Below are positions 1 to 9,929 of a stretch of DNA of 46,369 nt, piece by piece. Both the position numbers and the translations under genes were made by a program. The first letter of the stretch is position 1. The number at the start of each line of letters is the position of its first letter. The stretch spans positions 1,142,279 to 1,188,647 of the forward strand of contig BFEA01000009.1 of the NCBI GenBank assembly GCA_003427395.1, written 5' to 3'. The notes under the pieces were generated by a model. It was given only the letters and a program-made list of their open reading frames with translations, ran no database searches and was not told the DNA's origin. Source of the stretch: Chara braunii (taxonomy: Eukaryota; Streptophyta; Charophyceae; Charales; Characeae).

Positions 1-206
1 AAAGAAAAGCACGGATCCACGATGAGCACGAAAAGCACGTATCCACCATGAGCACCGAGCACCAAAAGCACGGATCGACGATGAGCGCGTGATCACGCAC
101 CAAAGAAAAGCACGGATCCACAATCAGCATGTGATCATGCACCAAAGCACGGTTCCACGATCAGCACGGTTCCATGAGCACCGAGCACCAAAGAGCACAA
201 TCCCAA

Positions 207-271
<65 letters not shown>

Positions 272-309
272 ACGGATCCACGATGAGCACCGAGCACCAA
301 AGAGCACAG

Positions 310-310
<1 letters not shown>
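1..310. repeat. degenerate tandem repeat, left edge
   Basis: Units of roughly 30-60 bp built on AGCACGGATCCACGATGAGC and GAGCACCAAAG are repeated with substitutions from the first base to about 310, interrupted by a dinucleotide run. ORFs crossing it are low-complexity Arg/Glu or Ser/Leu strings and are not genes. Confidence 0.8.

Positions 311-349
<39 letters not shown>
207..349. repeat. (GC)n/(GA)n microsatellites
   Basis: A short GC run (207-220) passes directly into a GA run (to 268). After a copy of the tandem unit a second GA run follows at 313-349. Two neighbouring GA tracts separated by a unit copy suggest the microsatellite was duplicated along with the unit. Confidence 0.95.
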
Positions 350-352
<3 letters not shown>

Positions 353-490
353 GGGTAGCGTAGGTTGCGTAGGTAGGACGCGTCGCGTAGGTGGGTCGCG
401 TAGCGTAGGTTGCATAGGTAGGCCGCGTCGCATAGCATAGCGTAGGTTGCGTAGGTAGGTCGCTTCGAGTAGGTAGGTCGCGTCGCGTAG
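350..490. repeat. GTAGGT-rich tandem array
   Basis: Short words such as GTAGGTTGCGTAGGTAGG and CGCGTCGCGTAGG alternate in an approximately 50-bp higher-order period. No coding sequence is visible. Confidence 0.75.
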
Positions 491-559
491 GGCTGTACTT
501 TTCCTGCCCGCCCGCCAACGGTCCTTTCGGACCGATTTCCCCAAGGCACCGCGGCAGTC

Positions 560-745
560 CGGGCCGTAAACGGGCCGACGGCCCGGATTCGCCCGCGATC
601 TTAAAACTTTAAGATCGCGGGGCGATCTGGGCCGTCGGGCAGGTGCAACCGCGAACGGCCGGCATCGTCGCGCGATCTTTAAGATCTAAGATCAGGGCGC
701 AATCCGGGCCGTCGGGCCGGTAGGTCGAAAGACGGCCCGGATTTC
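560..745. repeat. GC-rich cluster of perfect hairpins
   Basis: A nearly perfect palindrome lies at 593-620: 13-bp arms CCGCGATCTTAAA / TTTAAGATCGCGG with a 2-base loop. CGGGCCG-A-CGGCCCG lies at 571-585, and a further 10-bp arm pair CCGGGCCGTC / GACGGCCCGG at about 698-741. The word GGGCCGTCG recurs. A similar cluster occurs at 36040-36110, also next to a GA/CT microsatellite. Confidence 0.7.
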
Positions 746-782
746 AGAATTCTGACATTAGCGGTTTTTATAAGTGTAGGGA

Positions 783-908
783 TAACTAACCAATCCCCCC
801 AACCTCCATCTCACCATCTCCAACCCTCCCCCCATCCAACCCACCCCCTAAATTGCCATAACTAACCCCCAATCCCCCCAACCCCCATCTCACCATCTCC
901 AACCCCTC
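783..908. repeat. pyrimidine-rich direct duplication
   Basis: Two adjacent copies of an approximately 46-bp C/T-rich sequence (783-828 and 860-907) share the words CCAATCCCCCCAACC and CATCTCACCATCTCCAACC. Confidence 0.8.
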
Positions 909-1246
909 TTCTTCTTCTAATAGACACGCCTGCCAAACCTGCAGCACATCAGCAACCCCCAAACCCACCCACCAACACCCTCCCCACATCCAACCCACCT
1001 TCTTAGCCCCCCTCCCCCTCTGCCCGCTGTTCCGCGCTCCTCTCAGATAGTGCAGCAAACCCCTGCACTCAGAAAAGAAAAAAAAAGACAAGACTTTTGG
1101 CCTTCCCAGTTTTACAGGGTGGGCCCGGTTTTGCCGCCCATATTTTTTTTGACTTTTTTTTTCCTGTTTTTGCAGGCACCTTCCCTGGCCCAGGCAGCCT
1201 AGTTGGTAGCCCACGTTATATTATATCATACCATATTATATCTATT
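909..1246. other. no gene seen; AT-rich target of element A
   Basis: Pyrimidine-rich sequence gives way at about 1215-1246 to an AT-rich stretch (TTATATTATATCATACC...). This resembles the AT-rich sequence just right of element A at 18678-18735, as expected if element A inserted into one AT-rich tract. Confidence 0.6.
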
Positions 1247-2136
1247 TGCGAGGCCACTGCCTCTATGAGCACCATTCGGCCCCTTTTTGGAGCAAGTCGG
1301 CCGCCCTAAGTGAAGGCAGGCTCCACGAGGCCCTCAGGGCCCTATTTTGACCACTGCGCAACTAAGGAAATTCAGGCAGTTGCGCAGCGCCAGTTGGTTG
1401 AGAGAACCCAGGCCCTGGGCCGCCTGTGTGAATGTATGGAAGGCAGGCCCTGGGCTGGATACGGGTACTGGGCCAAACACAGGCCAAAGGCAGTTGGGTG
1501 CATACAACCACCTCAGGCCCAAGGCCTGTCCTCTAACGTGTTGGGCCTCAGGCTACCGGGGCCTACTGGAAGCTTCCTGGGACTGAAANTCAGGCCCAAG
1601 GCCTGTCCTCTAACGTGTTGGGCCTCAGGCTACCGGGGCCTACTGGAAGCTTCCTGGGACTGAAAGCAGGCAGGCCACTTCGATGTAGCAAAGGGCCTGC
1701 CTCACATTGGGCATTTGGGTGCTGGCTGCATGCTGCACAAGCGCTGCTGCGCTGAAGCTCGCTGGTACTCACGCGCTCACGGGCGAGCAGGAAGGAGCAG
1801 GCAGCCATAGCCGAGCTGCGCTGCTGTAAGCTGGGTGTGGCGCAGGGTGGTCCTTGACTACAAGTGGCATCTGTGTGTTGGGGAACGAGGTTGTGAGCGA
1901 GGCGAGAGACATACCTGGTGCCGGAAGCGTGCGACACTGGTCGCTGTATGCTCGTACTTCGGGAAAGCTGTTGACGTCATCTTCGCAATTGTAGTCTAGG
2001 CTAGATATGTAGTCTGGGCGCCGAGCGCCAGATAGGATATCAACATTGGTTCTTCGTAGATGATGAGGATGGGACTATTTCAGCATTGTCAATTATGAGC
2101 TCTTGGTGTCTTTTTATTTGGTGAATCTCGTGATGC
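1247..2136 (+). repeat. 5' LTR of element A (3'-truncated)
   Basis: It aligns along its length with 17773-18580: both begin TGCGAGGCCAC, share CATTCGGCCCCTTTTTGG and the GACGTCATCTTCG segment, and run to GTGATGC. Beyond 2136 it diverges while the right-hand LTR continues for about 92 bp to a CA end. It contains a 76-bp exact duplication around an N that the other copy lacks. Confidence 0.85.
1513..1665. repeat. 76-bp exact duplication across an N (likely assembly error)
   Basis: Positions 1513-1588 and 1590-1665 are identical and separated only by an ambiguous base at 1589. The sister LTR (around 18027-18100) has one copy. This is most simply two contig ends joined without collapsing their overlap. 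Confidence 0.8.
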
Positions 2137-2672
2137 TAATGCGGTACATACATGCCAGGAGGTGAGGGGATCGCCATCTGTTTGGTGAGTTTGGCCGTAA
2201 GTGGTGCGTAGTGAGGAGGTCGGAGACGAATAGTGGCGACCCAGGAGGTGAGGGGATCGCCAGGAAGGCTACGGTGTGTAATGTGGGTGTTGGACAGTGC
2301 GATGAGAACTATCTAATGTGTAATTGGTGCTGAGGTGGTACGGCGTGTAATGCTGGTTGTGGTTGGGGGCAGCTATTTGAGGTACGTTGCTCTTAACCTT
2401 ATCTACCCTCTTCGACACTTCTTACCGTGAGGTTGTGTGTTCCTTCGACACTTCTTACCGTGAGGTGTCGAGTGCGCTCAACCTTGAGAGTCGGCAATGT
2501 TCACGTGGAGCATCTGGGAGAAGATGGGCGGAGCTTTCTGAAGGGCCCTGGACGAAGCACTGGGCCATGGTCACCATGCCAACCCACCGGGAGTAGAGCA
2601 CGCATGCTTTGCTGCTTGTCCTGTGTTCGGCTTGCTGCGCTGTTAGATAGGTGCTGAAGGGCAGGCCAGCCC
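2137..2672 (+). other. element A 5' leader, left part
   Basis: Non-coding sequence between the 5' LTR remnant and insertion D. It contains two internal direct repeats: GCCAGGAGGTGAGGGGATCG-type at 2154-2176 and 2241-2262, and a 23-bp repeat beginning TTCGACACTTCTTACC at 2411-2433 and 2444-2466. No primer-binding site was recognised. Confidence 0.5.
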
Positions 2673-2676
2673 TAAG

Positions 2677-2830
2677 TGAAACAGTATTCACCAGTTCGCA
2701 GCAGCTGATGCAGAGCCCAGGGCTCGATCCCTAGATCCCCACCTTACCTATGCACAGTACCTGTGTCAACCCGTAGAGTTGGACCTGCGACCTGTAGGAT
2801 CGCTGGTGGTAGGTAGGATCTCGTAGGTTA
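2677..2830 (+). repeat. left end of C-type LTR in insertion D
   Basis: The first ~130 bases align with the beginning of element C's 3' LTR (minus strand from 39875 downward), including TGAAAC, TTCACC, ATGCAGA, CAGGGCTCG, TCCCTAG and ACCTTACCT. Similarity fades after about 2805-2830. Confidence 0.75.
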
Positions 2831-4160
2831 CCGCTGTCAGAGGGCACGGTGTCCCGGCCCTCCTGTGAACCGAATCTTTGCATAGTACCAGTTTCCTGCT
2901 CTGGTACCTGGATTGTCTCTCGGCGTGGACAGGCCCGGTGGCGTAGCCCTCAGCAAAAGGGGTGCGCCACAGGACTTCCATTGGTCCACGCAGACTCGGC
3001 GCCCTGCTGTACAGCAGAGCACAACCGGCCTGTGGCCGTGGGAGCCGCCGGGTTCGCCCTGGGACGCGGAGGTGAAAGGGCTGGCTCGGTCTTTTCAACT
3101 GCGCGCCGAGCACCCTCCACTAAGTTATGGGTAGGATGCATGAGACAGAGAGTCGTTGCTGGAAAAGAAAAGAAGAAAAGAAAAAATAAAACGCCAAGAT
3201 TTTAAACCCACTTTTGTATGGGGAAAATCCAGTGGCCTCGGGTTGCTGCGATGCCATGATTTCTTTTCCAGAATTATGAATTGCCGTTTTCCACCTGATA
3301 GTTCTGTCGTTTCATAGGGAAGGCTGCCGATTCAGGTCTCGGACTACAATTGTCGTCTCATGGTCTAGGTCTCATTGACCCCGCGTAAAAATTGCCTGTA
3401 CCGAACCTGTTTGTCCGAACCCTGCGGACTCCGGTGGCCAGGAAAAGAGGCAGATACAGTGAGGAACATGGTGAAAGAAAGAAAAGGAACGAGAAAGATT
3501 GAAAGTCGGGTGCAAGATTTGTGCGTGAACGTGGATCGCTGTTCAGGCAAGGGTGCTGCGCGGAGAAATTATGGGAAGTCACCCTTTACTTTTCAGCGAT
3601 TAATATTATTATTATTATTACTGGTATTCTTATTACTACTTTATTACTATTTAGCTTTCTAAATTTGGTTTTCAACCTGTTGGCTTATCCTTTCGCGGGA
3701 AGCCAACGGTCCAAATTTCGAAGCCAACAGTCTGTAGCCTAAGTAGGCCGACCTTGCATGTACTATCCGCGGGTGAGCCCCGATCTGGCTCCGTGCGATG
3801 AGACCCCAAAAGAAGGGTGACCCGCGGCCACATCGGTAGGAGGCCTATCACCCCCCTGTGGAGGGTCATAAGCCCCCTCCTTGCCATCGGACATGGGTAC
3901 CCGATGAAGATGGGCCTGCGCTGCTATTTAAAAACGGAGAAGTGACTTCTAGTACTCCGTTATGGGACCACGGCGCAAAACCTGCAGTCCTATTACTGGG
4001 GTCTGGGATTGACGAGTGAGAACTTAATGCGTGATCGACCGTTGGGTTCTGGGTTGAGTATTAGTTTTTGAAAGTTAATTATTAATCCATTGTTTTAAAA
4101 TTCTTGAAAAACGGTAGAGTCTGAAAATGACTAATGAAAGTTCCTCGTTCAGAACGCAGA
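2831..4160. other. interior of D, no gene recognised
   Basis: No ORF resembles a known family. A TTA/ATT-rich stretch lies at 3600-3660. GC-rich sequence at 2840-3120 and 3740-3900 shows no conserved reading frame. Confidence 0.4.
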
Positions 4161-4169
4161 GAAAAGCCC

Positions 4170-4178
4170 TATAAAAGG
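4170..4178 (+). promoter_or_regulatory. candidate TATA box
   Basis: TATAAAAGG in the context CCCTATAAAAGGAAGAGG, about 170 bases before an open frame starting near 4343. The match to the Pol II consensus is good. No other promoter element was identified, so its use is inferred. Confidence 0.4.
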
Positions 4179-4342
4179 AAGAGGGAGTTGAGATATCGTC
4201 CGCGGCCAGTCGCCTGGCGGTATAGTCTGTAATGCGAGTTCCTGTGGGGGGTGGTCTGCTATAGGAAGTCGACGATCTAGTGTTGTGCTTTCTATCAAAC
4301 GGGCAGGCTATTCTGAGTGGCAATGGCACTACACGGCTATAG

Positions 4343-4840
4343 GCCTGGCTGTTGGCGGCACACGGCTGGGTCCCAGTCTCAGGGGAAGGCCCCCTGATTA
4401 CGACGGCCCTGAACTATGATGGGGGAAAAGTAGTTCGACTGAAGGTCTGCATTGAAGGGGGGAGAGAGGAGGAGATGCGAGCTGACCAGAGGCTGCAGGC
4501 TGCCATTTCTGAAGCGCGCGACAGGGCGGAGCGGAGGTGCAGGAGAGACGGGGTGACTGTGGGCCTGAGAGTGACTGTCATCTACCAGGAGACTGAGTCA
4601 TCAACCGGGACCGAGACAAGGGAGGAGCAGCACAACGAGAGAGACTCGGGCGGGGAGAATGAAATGAGCGAGGCGGACCGAGAGACGGACCTCAGGTCCT
4701 GGAACAGACCCGAGGACATCCGACCGCACCACCGAACTGAGGAGCCGGTGGAAAAAGGGCCTAAGGCCAGCTCTGGACAACTCACTCCCAGAGGCCGTGG
4801 AGTGGGCAAGAAACCAAACAAGGGGAAAGGACATCTCTGA
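4343..4840 (+). CDS. unassigned ORF, possible beta-alpha-beta domain plus charged tail
   Basis: The frame is open from 4343 (upstream stop TAG at 4340) to the stop at 4838-4840. No ATG lies near the left end; the first in-frame ATG is at about 4474. It may therefore be an exon, or a decayed gene that lost its start. The N-terminal ~75 residues are predicted by eye as strand (VVRLKVCIEGG), a long Arg/Glu-rich helix, then strand (LRVTVIYQ). This layout resembles the small ORFs at 8289 and 9469 in the same insertion, though identity is low. The remainder is rich in Glu, Arg, Thr and Gly and looks disordered, ending in a basic segment. No known family was recognised. It follows a plausible TATA box by about 170 bases. 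Confidence 0.35.
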   Translation, partial: AWLLAAHGWVPVSGEGPLITTALNYDGGKVVRLKVCIEGGREEEMRADQRLQAAISEARDRAERRCRRDGVTVGLRVTVIYQETESSTGTETREEQHNERDSGGENEMSEADRETDLRSWNRPEDIRPHHRTEEPVEKGPKASSGQLTPRGRGVGKKPNKGKGHL

Positions 4841-6215
4841 GAGAACACACACGCGAGGGGGCGGTACGCTCAGGTACTCGTCTGACACGTGGCGCGGCCT
4901 AGGAAGGGCAAGAGGGTGGTCAACGGAGAGAGAGAGAGAGGGAGTTTTGCGAGGTGTGAGTGACGTCAACTGGACAGCCGTGTAAGGAGTGAAGCAGGAC
5001 GTGAGCTTGCAGAGTGCGGCGGGTGTCAACTGCTTTTTGCATGCCTGCGTAAAGTGTCGGCACTTGTGTGTCAATCGTGGCCTGCACGCTCAAGTGATGT
5101 GGCTACATCTGCCGCGAGGACGAAAGCATAAGAGTGAAGGGGGATCCTGCCTGAACCATGTGAGAAGAGTCTAGTAAGGGAAGTTGGTTTGCAGGTTGCT
5201 ACTCTATCCGCTTGTCATGTGTTGAACGAAGTTACCCCCAGTCACGAATACGGGTCGGTAGCTTTTCACTAAGGCATGGGCTACAACCGCCCTGTAATTG
5301 GTGTGTGGCCAGTGAGAAGCCGAGTTGGTGCTTGCGTGAGCAGGGGGAGACTCGACTCATCTACTATGATTGGCGTCTATGTGATGGTCTTGAGGAGGGA
5401 GTCGTGTGCAGACTGACAAGAAAGAGGCTTGAGCGACGGCTCGAAAGTGCAGGTGACAAAACGAGTAGGATAAGTCAAGAAGGTCAACGCGCATAAGTTC
5501 ATCTTCGCGCCAAAGGGACCAAGCAAATGTCAGCCCATGACCGAGCTAAATGCTCAATGAGATGAACATTGGGGTTTCTTCACCAGAAAAGATGCCTGAG
5601 TTATAAAGGCATGTGAGAGAGGTTTCGCTTACTGGTTGGCGCGTTCGCACTGATGATCACCTGTTTTCTATCACCCTCAAGTGGTTTCTAGGAGGCAAAG
5701 GAGACAGCAATCAAGCGTCGTTGACACGCCTTCTGATGTGACTGTCATGGTCGAGCCTTCAGATAAGATGCTGGCTTTTACGAGAAATGATTCCTTTTGC
5801 TCTCACTAGCTTCAGTCCTCCTCTTAGTTCGAGTACACGGTACGATTGGTTGTTATTGACAGATCATGTCGCATTAGTGACAAAAGAAAATTAAGTTCCT
5901 CAGTAGACTGTTTAAATAAGCAGTTAAGCCTTAATTCGTAATGATGCTTGCAATGAACTTGCGGTAGGATGGTTTGAGATGTAGTGAGTCAGGAGTTGGA
6001 TATTCACGGAGTTTGACACATTTCAGGCGCAGTTTATTTGGGAACGTTATTTGTATTGTGTGACTTAGTTGCTCTCATAGCAAGGTCAAAGAGACGTGCT
6101 GCCACTGTGTTTATGCGCATAAACTCAACAGGAACGGAGATTACAAATGCAATAAGGGAAATCAATTTTCTTTTCCCTCTTCCTTTCATCTGTGTGTTAT
6201 TGCATAGTGTTGATC
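4841..6215. other. no gene recognised
   Basis: No credible coding sequence was seen. A short GA run sits at about 4927-4940. Open frames here are short and lack any recognisable motif. Confidence 0.4.
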
Positions 6216-6440
6216 ACTTCGTGTAATGACTTCGTGTAACGACTTCGTGTGACCTCACTGTGTGACCACTCCTCGTGATTCCGCTACGTGACTACGCTGT
6301 ATGACTATGCAGCGTGTTCACATAGGGTGACTGCGAGACGTGATTACTTAGTGTGACTGTCCTGCGTTATCAAGGCGTGACCACTCTGTGCGGCTACTTC
6401 GTGTGACTACGCGAGCACGTGACCGTCTGGGACTACGTGC
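6216..6440. repeat. degenerate CTTCGTGTGAC tandem repeat
   Basis: The words ACTTCGTGTAACG, ACTTCGTGTGACC, GCTACGTGACTACG and similar recur about every 12-16 bases across this interval. They are clearest at 6218-6300. Confidence 0.7.
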
Positions 6441-8288
6441 ACTCGTATGGTCAAAGGCTTGCCAGTAGTTGTAAGGGTTCACCTGTGGCATGGAAAGGAT
6501 CGAGTGCATGAAAACGTGATCATAACGCGCTCTCGTGTGAATAGGAGAAGGCATGGTTGAAGGCCCTGTAAGCTTGGTGAGCGCAGGTAGGTACGCGGGT
6601 CTGTTTGGCTCGCTGGGCACGTTCTGTATTTTCTCGTCTCATCCCTGCCCCTTCAAAATGAGTCTAGATGAGCTTTGGAGAAATGTTCCGACCATCGGTG
6701 TTGTCCTACCTACCCAGGAAACTGAAAACGCTGAGAACGACGGAGAGATCAGTAGCTCAGAGATTTGCCCCTTTAGTCCTGTGATATCTTCTTGAAACGG
6801 GTCGGATTGAGCAAACAGTCAATTCCGTCTTTCTCACTGATTGTGATTCTTCAGTTGATCCAGTGGTCAACTGAAAACTGCTTTGGATTAGAGCAGAGGA
6901 TATGGGGAATCGTTGTCACTATAAGTGTGTGAGTCAGCATGTTGAATCTGATCGGATATGTAAGCTTGTTAATACTATGAGTGCAAATCATTGACTGAGG
7001 GTAGGTGGTCAGTTGGTAGCTGTATGATCAATCTAACACGCTAAAAGAGACCTTACTCTCATTTATTTATTTATTTATTTATTTATTTATTCCCTTACTG
7101 TTATCAGGTTTATAATCCCGTCCGAGCGAAAACTCCAGCCAAAACCAGCTCAGAAGAGTAGCCTGCCTGCTCATATTCGGTCGCGCCTTAAGTGAACCTT
7201 TGGTGAGTAGTAGAGGTCGTGATTTGAGATTGTTCTTTGATGGGCAAAAAGCAACGCATCTTGAGGGAAATTGTATACCTACTGGCCAAATTCTTTGTGA
7301 ATGGTGACTAATGACTACTCTTCTCATTTTGAGTTGTTACTAATCCCGCCTTTCAGGACCCGTGTGGTAGTCTGGGACAGGCTGCTTGTAGCAAACCCTC
7401 GTCATGTGTCGCGCCTATTTCGTTTGAGCCGTACTTGAGACTTGGTCATAGCACTGGGGGTGTGCGTGTCACCCTAGTAGTGCTTACCCTTGTCTGGCCC
7501 TGTTAACTGTGGAGGTCAAGAATTGACCTTTGTGTGTTACTCTGCCGAAAGTTGAGAGGAGCCAGCAAGAGTGGGTGGTATCAGGCAAAGCCAGCATTTA
7601 GCTGCGCTTGGATTATCAGGCAATTCAGGCCCGGATAATTAACCCCAAACAACCTCGATTTGGTTTCAGGCGGCCCAAACACAAACTGGACTTTATTGAC
7701 CCCTCAGACTCAAGCGTAAATCTGAAGGACTGACGAAACAGACTCGGTAAACTCAAGCAAACATACGCTAAAGCGAAACTCAGACATTACACTAGCAATA
7801 CTCAAGCATCACTCAAGCGAAACTCAGACTTTACTCATGCAAGACTGGAGAGTTACTTTTGCGAAACTCAAATAATTTATGAAAAACGTTTAGACGGTGC
7901 TCAACAGTAATCAGTGCTCAGAGAAGGTTTCTGACAAAGAAATTGAACTCGGACTCAGATTACCTGTCCTGAACTCTGATTCAGATTACTGAACTCAAAC
8001 CCGAAGGACTGGAATTGAATTCAGATAGTCAGAAACTGGATTGAGAACAGTACTCAGAATAACACTCGGATCACTACTCAGATTCTGCATTTAGACCTGG
8101 CTTCGTGGAAGCAGCGCTCGTAAGTAACAACTGGAAACAGCAATCAAAGACAGCAGTCCAAACTGAGAGTAAACAATAACCAGACAGCGATCAAACATCG
8201 TCCAGTTGGCATCCAGACTACCTCATGCTTAAAGGTGACGATCGGGGCATACTGCTGAATGATCTGAATGTAGAAGAAGGGGGGGAAC
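6441..8288. other. non-coding, with ATTT microsatellite and ACTCA-rich stretch
   Basis: An (ATTT)n tract lies at 7061-7091. From about 7690 to 8160 the sequence is A/C-rich and repeatedly uses ACTCAAGC, ACTCAGAC and ACTCAGAT words with irregular spacing. This compositional bias ends shortly before the ATG at 8289. No coding sequence was recognised. Confidence 0.5.
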
Positions 8289-8495
8289 ATGAAGGACGAT
8301 GAGATCTTAGTAGTAAAGAGCACACTAATCAGGGAAAAGAGCGAGGGATGGGAAGAAGAAGCATACAAAGACATGGAACTACATAGAAAAGTTCAGCGTG
8401 AGTATGCAGTTCAGATGGTGAAAGGTGAAGTGTACATAGAGTACGTGATCTATTTCTGTGGACTCAATGGCGAAATGCACAGTATCGGTTCTTAG
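8289..8495 (+). CDS. small paralogous ORF 1 (68 aa, unknown)
   Basis: ATG at 8289 to the stop at 8493-8495. The protein is acidic and lysine-rich. It starts MKDDEILVVKSTL, has a central helix-like segment (EGWEEEAYKDMELHRKVQ), then a strand-like IEYVIYFCGLNGEM. The same order (M-x-D-x-[DE]-I-[IL]-x-V, S-E-x-W, I-E-Y-x-x-Y, N-G) occurs in the ORF at 9469. Conservation of the start Met and of two separated motifs in a second copy argues for real coding. No known family was recognised. It has neither a signal peptide nor a membrane segment. It lies in insertion D, which lacks gag and pol. Confidence 0.5.
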   Translation: MKDDEILVVKSTLIREKSEGWEEEAYKDMELHRKVQREYAVQMVKGEVYIEYVIYFCGLNGEMHSIGS

Positions 8496-9468
8496 CTGGA
8501 AAAGGTGGAACAAGCCAGGGCAAAAATTCTTTTGAGCTAGTAGTATCCAAGCTACCATTTCTAGAGCCCTACTAGCACCTAAACAGTAACTATTCGTAGC
8601 TTTCTCTGTGGTACGAAGACATGAGGACTCACGGTTCAGTGTATCAGACCGTGTCCAGCTTATCGGGCGGCATTCAGTGAGTTTCGAGAACGGTATTCAG
8701 TACCCAGAATTGAGCTCCGAGTGGCATTCAGAGCCGCTCTCAGGGCAGTACCTGGGGCAGTGCCCGAGACTGTACTCTAAACTGCACCTAAGACTGTACT
8801 CAGAGCAGGTTCTCGAGGCAGTAAATGGATCAACACTTAAAACAAGTACTTTGAACGGTGCTCAAAGTATCGTTTAATCAAGAACTCGGTCACCGCTCAG
8901 TCTGGGTTTAATCAGTGAACGGTCAATCCTTGCGGTGACAGTCGTTTGTCAGCAATTAATCTATTTTCTCGGATAGTAAGCAGCCAGCCGCCCGAGCAAT
9001 AAGCAACCAATTTTTGAGGCAGCAGTGTTACTCTCCTAGCTAGTTGCTACTAAACTTTCGGATCAGCATCTTGTTTGTTTTCGTAATCAGCAACCGTCCA
9101 GTGCCTCTTTCAGATCAGTGAGTTATTTGTCGTTCAGCCCTCGACTTGTAACTAATCAGAGAATCACTCGACATCAGGTCAGCAAGCAGCCGGAAGAATA
9201 ATCAGACCGGAAACCATACCAGCAAGCCCAACATGCAAGTCAGCAGTCAGTTCAACAAACAGATCAACATCTAGTCAGCGTTTGGTCTATAAATCTCAGC
9301 AGCATCCTGTCCGTGATCAGCAAAATAGGGGCAGCAATCAGAGGATGGCAATCTTAACAGCAATCAGTAAAACGACAATCAGTCAAGTAGTTAGGGACTG
9401 CATTTTAGGGTGGCAGTCTCAGCAGCAGTAGCTGACCGGTGACTAAACTGCGAAAATTCAAGGGAGAA
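8496..9468 (+). other. low-complexity leader between paralogous ORFs
   Basis: A/C-rich sequence poor in long frames. From about 9170 to 9430 the words CAGCAATCAG, CAGCAAGC and CAGCAGTC recur irregularly up to the ATG at 9469. An unassigned 89-codon frame (8608-8877) has no homologue here and looks like a chance frame in the repeats. Confidence 0.4.
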
Positions 9469-9720
9469 ATGGGTGATAGAGACATTATAAAGGTAGAGTG
9501 CTCACTGCGTCAGGGCGTGTCCGAGGATTGGAGGGAGAGCGCGGTGGAAGAGTATAATCAGCAGACAATCATGATGATGAAGCAAGCCTTGGTGCAGGTA
9601 AGAGATCACACTCGAATCGAGTACACATACTACCTGCATGATAAGAATGGCAGGCTATGTGCCACCATATCTTCTGTGGGCACTATTGAGGAGGCAAGGA
9701 GAACTGTTAGCAGCCATTAG
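9469..9720 (+). CDS. small paralogous ORF 2 (83 aa, unknown)
   Basis: The ATG at 9469 is chosen because it aligns with the ATG of the ORF at 8289; the open frame extends 10 codons further upstream without an ATG. The protein begins MGDRDIIKVECSLRQG. It continues with a helix-like segment containing EDWRESAVEEYNQQ, then RIEYTYYLHDKNGRLC, and ends with a short extra helix. Shared positions with the 8289 product span start, middle and end, so the two are duplicates. A beta-alpha-beta fold is inferred from the residue pattern only. No known family was recognised. It is followed 209 bases later by the 220-residue ORF on the same strand. Confidence 0.55.
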   Translation: MGDRDIIKVECSLRQGVSEDWRESAVEEYNQQTIMMMKQALVQVRDHTRIEYTYYLHDKNGRLCATISSVGTIEEARRTVSSH

Positions 9721-9761
9721 CGAGCGTTTTGTCTTTAAACAAGTACAGCTCAATTACCCGG

Positions 9762-9810
9762 GCAATCAGCAATCATCAATCAGCAATCATCAATCAGCAA
9801 TCAATCATCA
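9762..9810 (+). repeat. 13-bp CAATCAGCAATCAT tandem repeat
   Basis: About three and a half copies of a 13-bp unit made of CAATCAGCAATCAT. It continues as looser CAATCGG/CAATCAG words to about 9875, immediately before the open frame that contains the ATG at 9930. Confidence 0.8.
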
Positions 9811-9929
9811 GTAGTCAGTTACTAGTGACTAGTTTCTAGCAATCAGTTTTCAACAATCGGTTTCCTGCAATCGGTTTGGAAGTGAGTTCTCTAGGATCAT
9901 CTGGTCAGTTTGTACAGGCAAGAGTACTC

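Noticed and set aside
89-549. Several ORFs of 60-140 codons at the left edge
   Set aside because: They are Arg/Glu or Ser/Leu strings encoded by GA/CT microsatellites and tandem repeats.
1310-1663. ORFs within the element A LTRs (also near 17859-18265)
   Set aside because: Both LTR copies show them only because of shared sequence; they lack conserved starts, and one spans the assembly duplication.
8608-8877. 89-codon frame between the two small paralogous ORFs
   Set aside because: Composed of repeated QY/LYS-type words from the low-complexity leader; no similarity to its neighbours.
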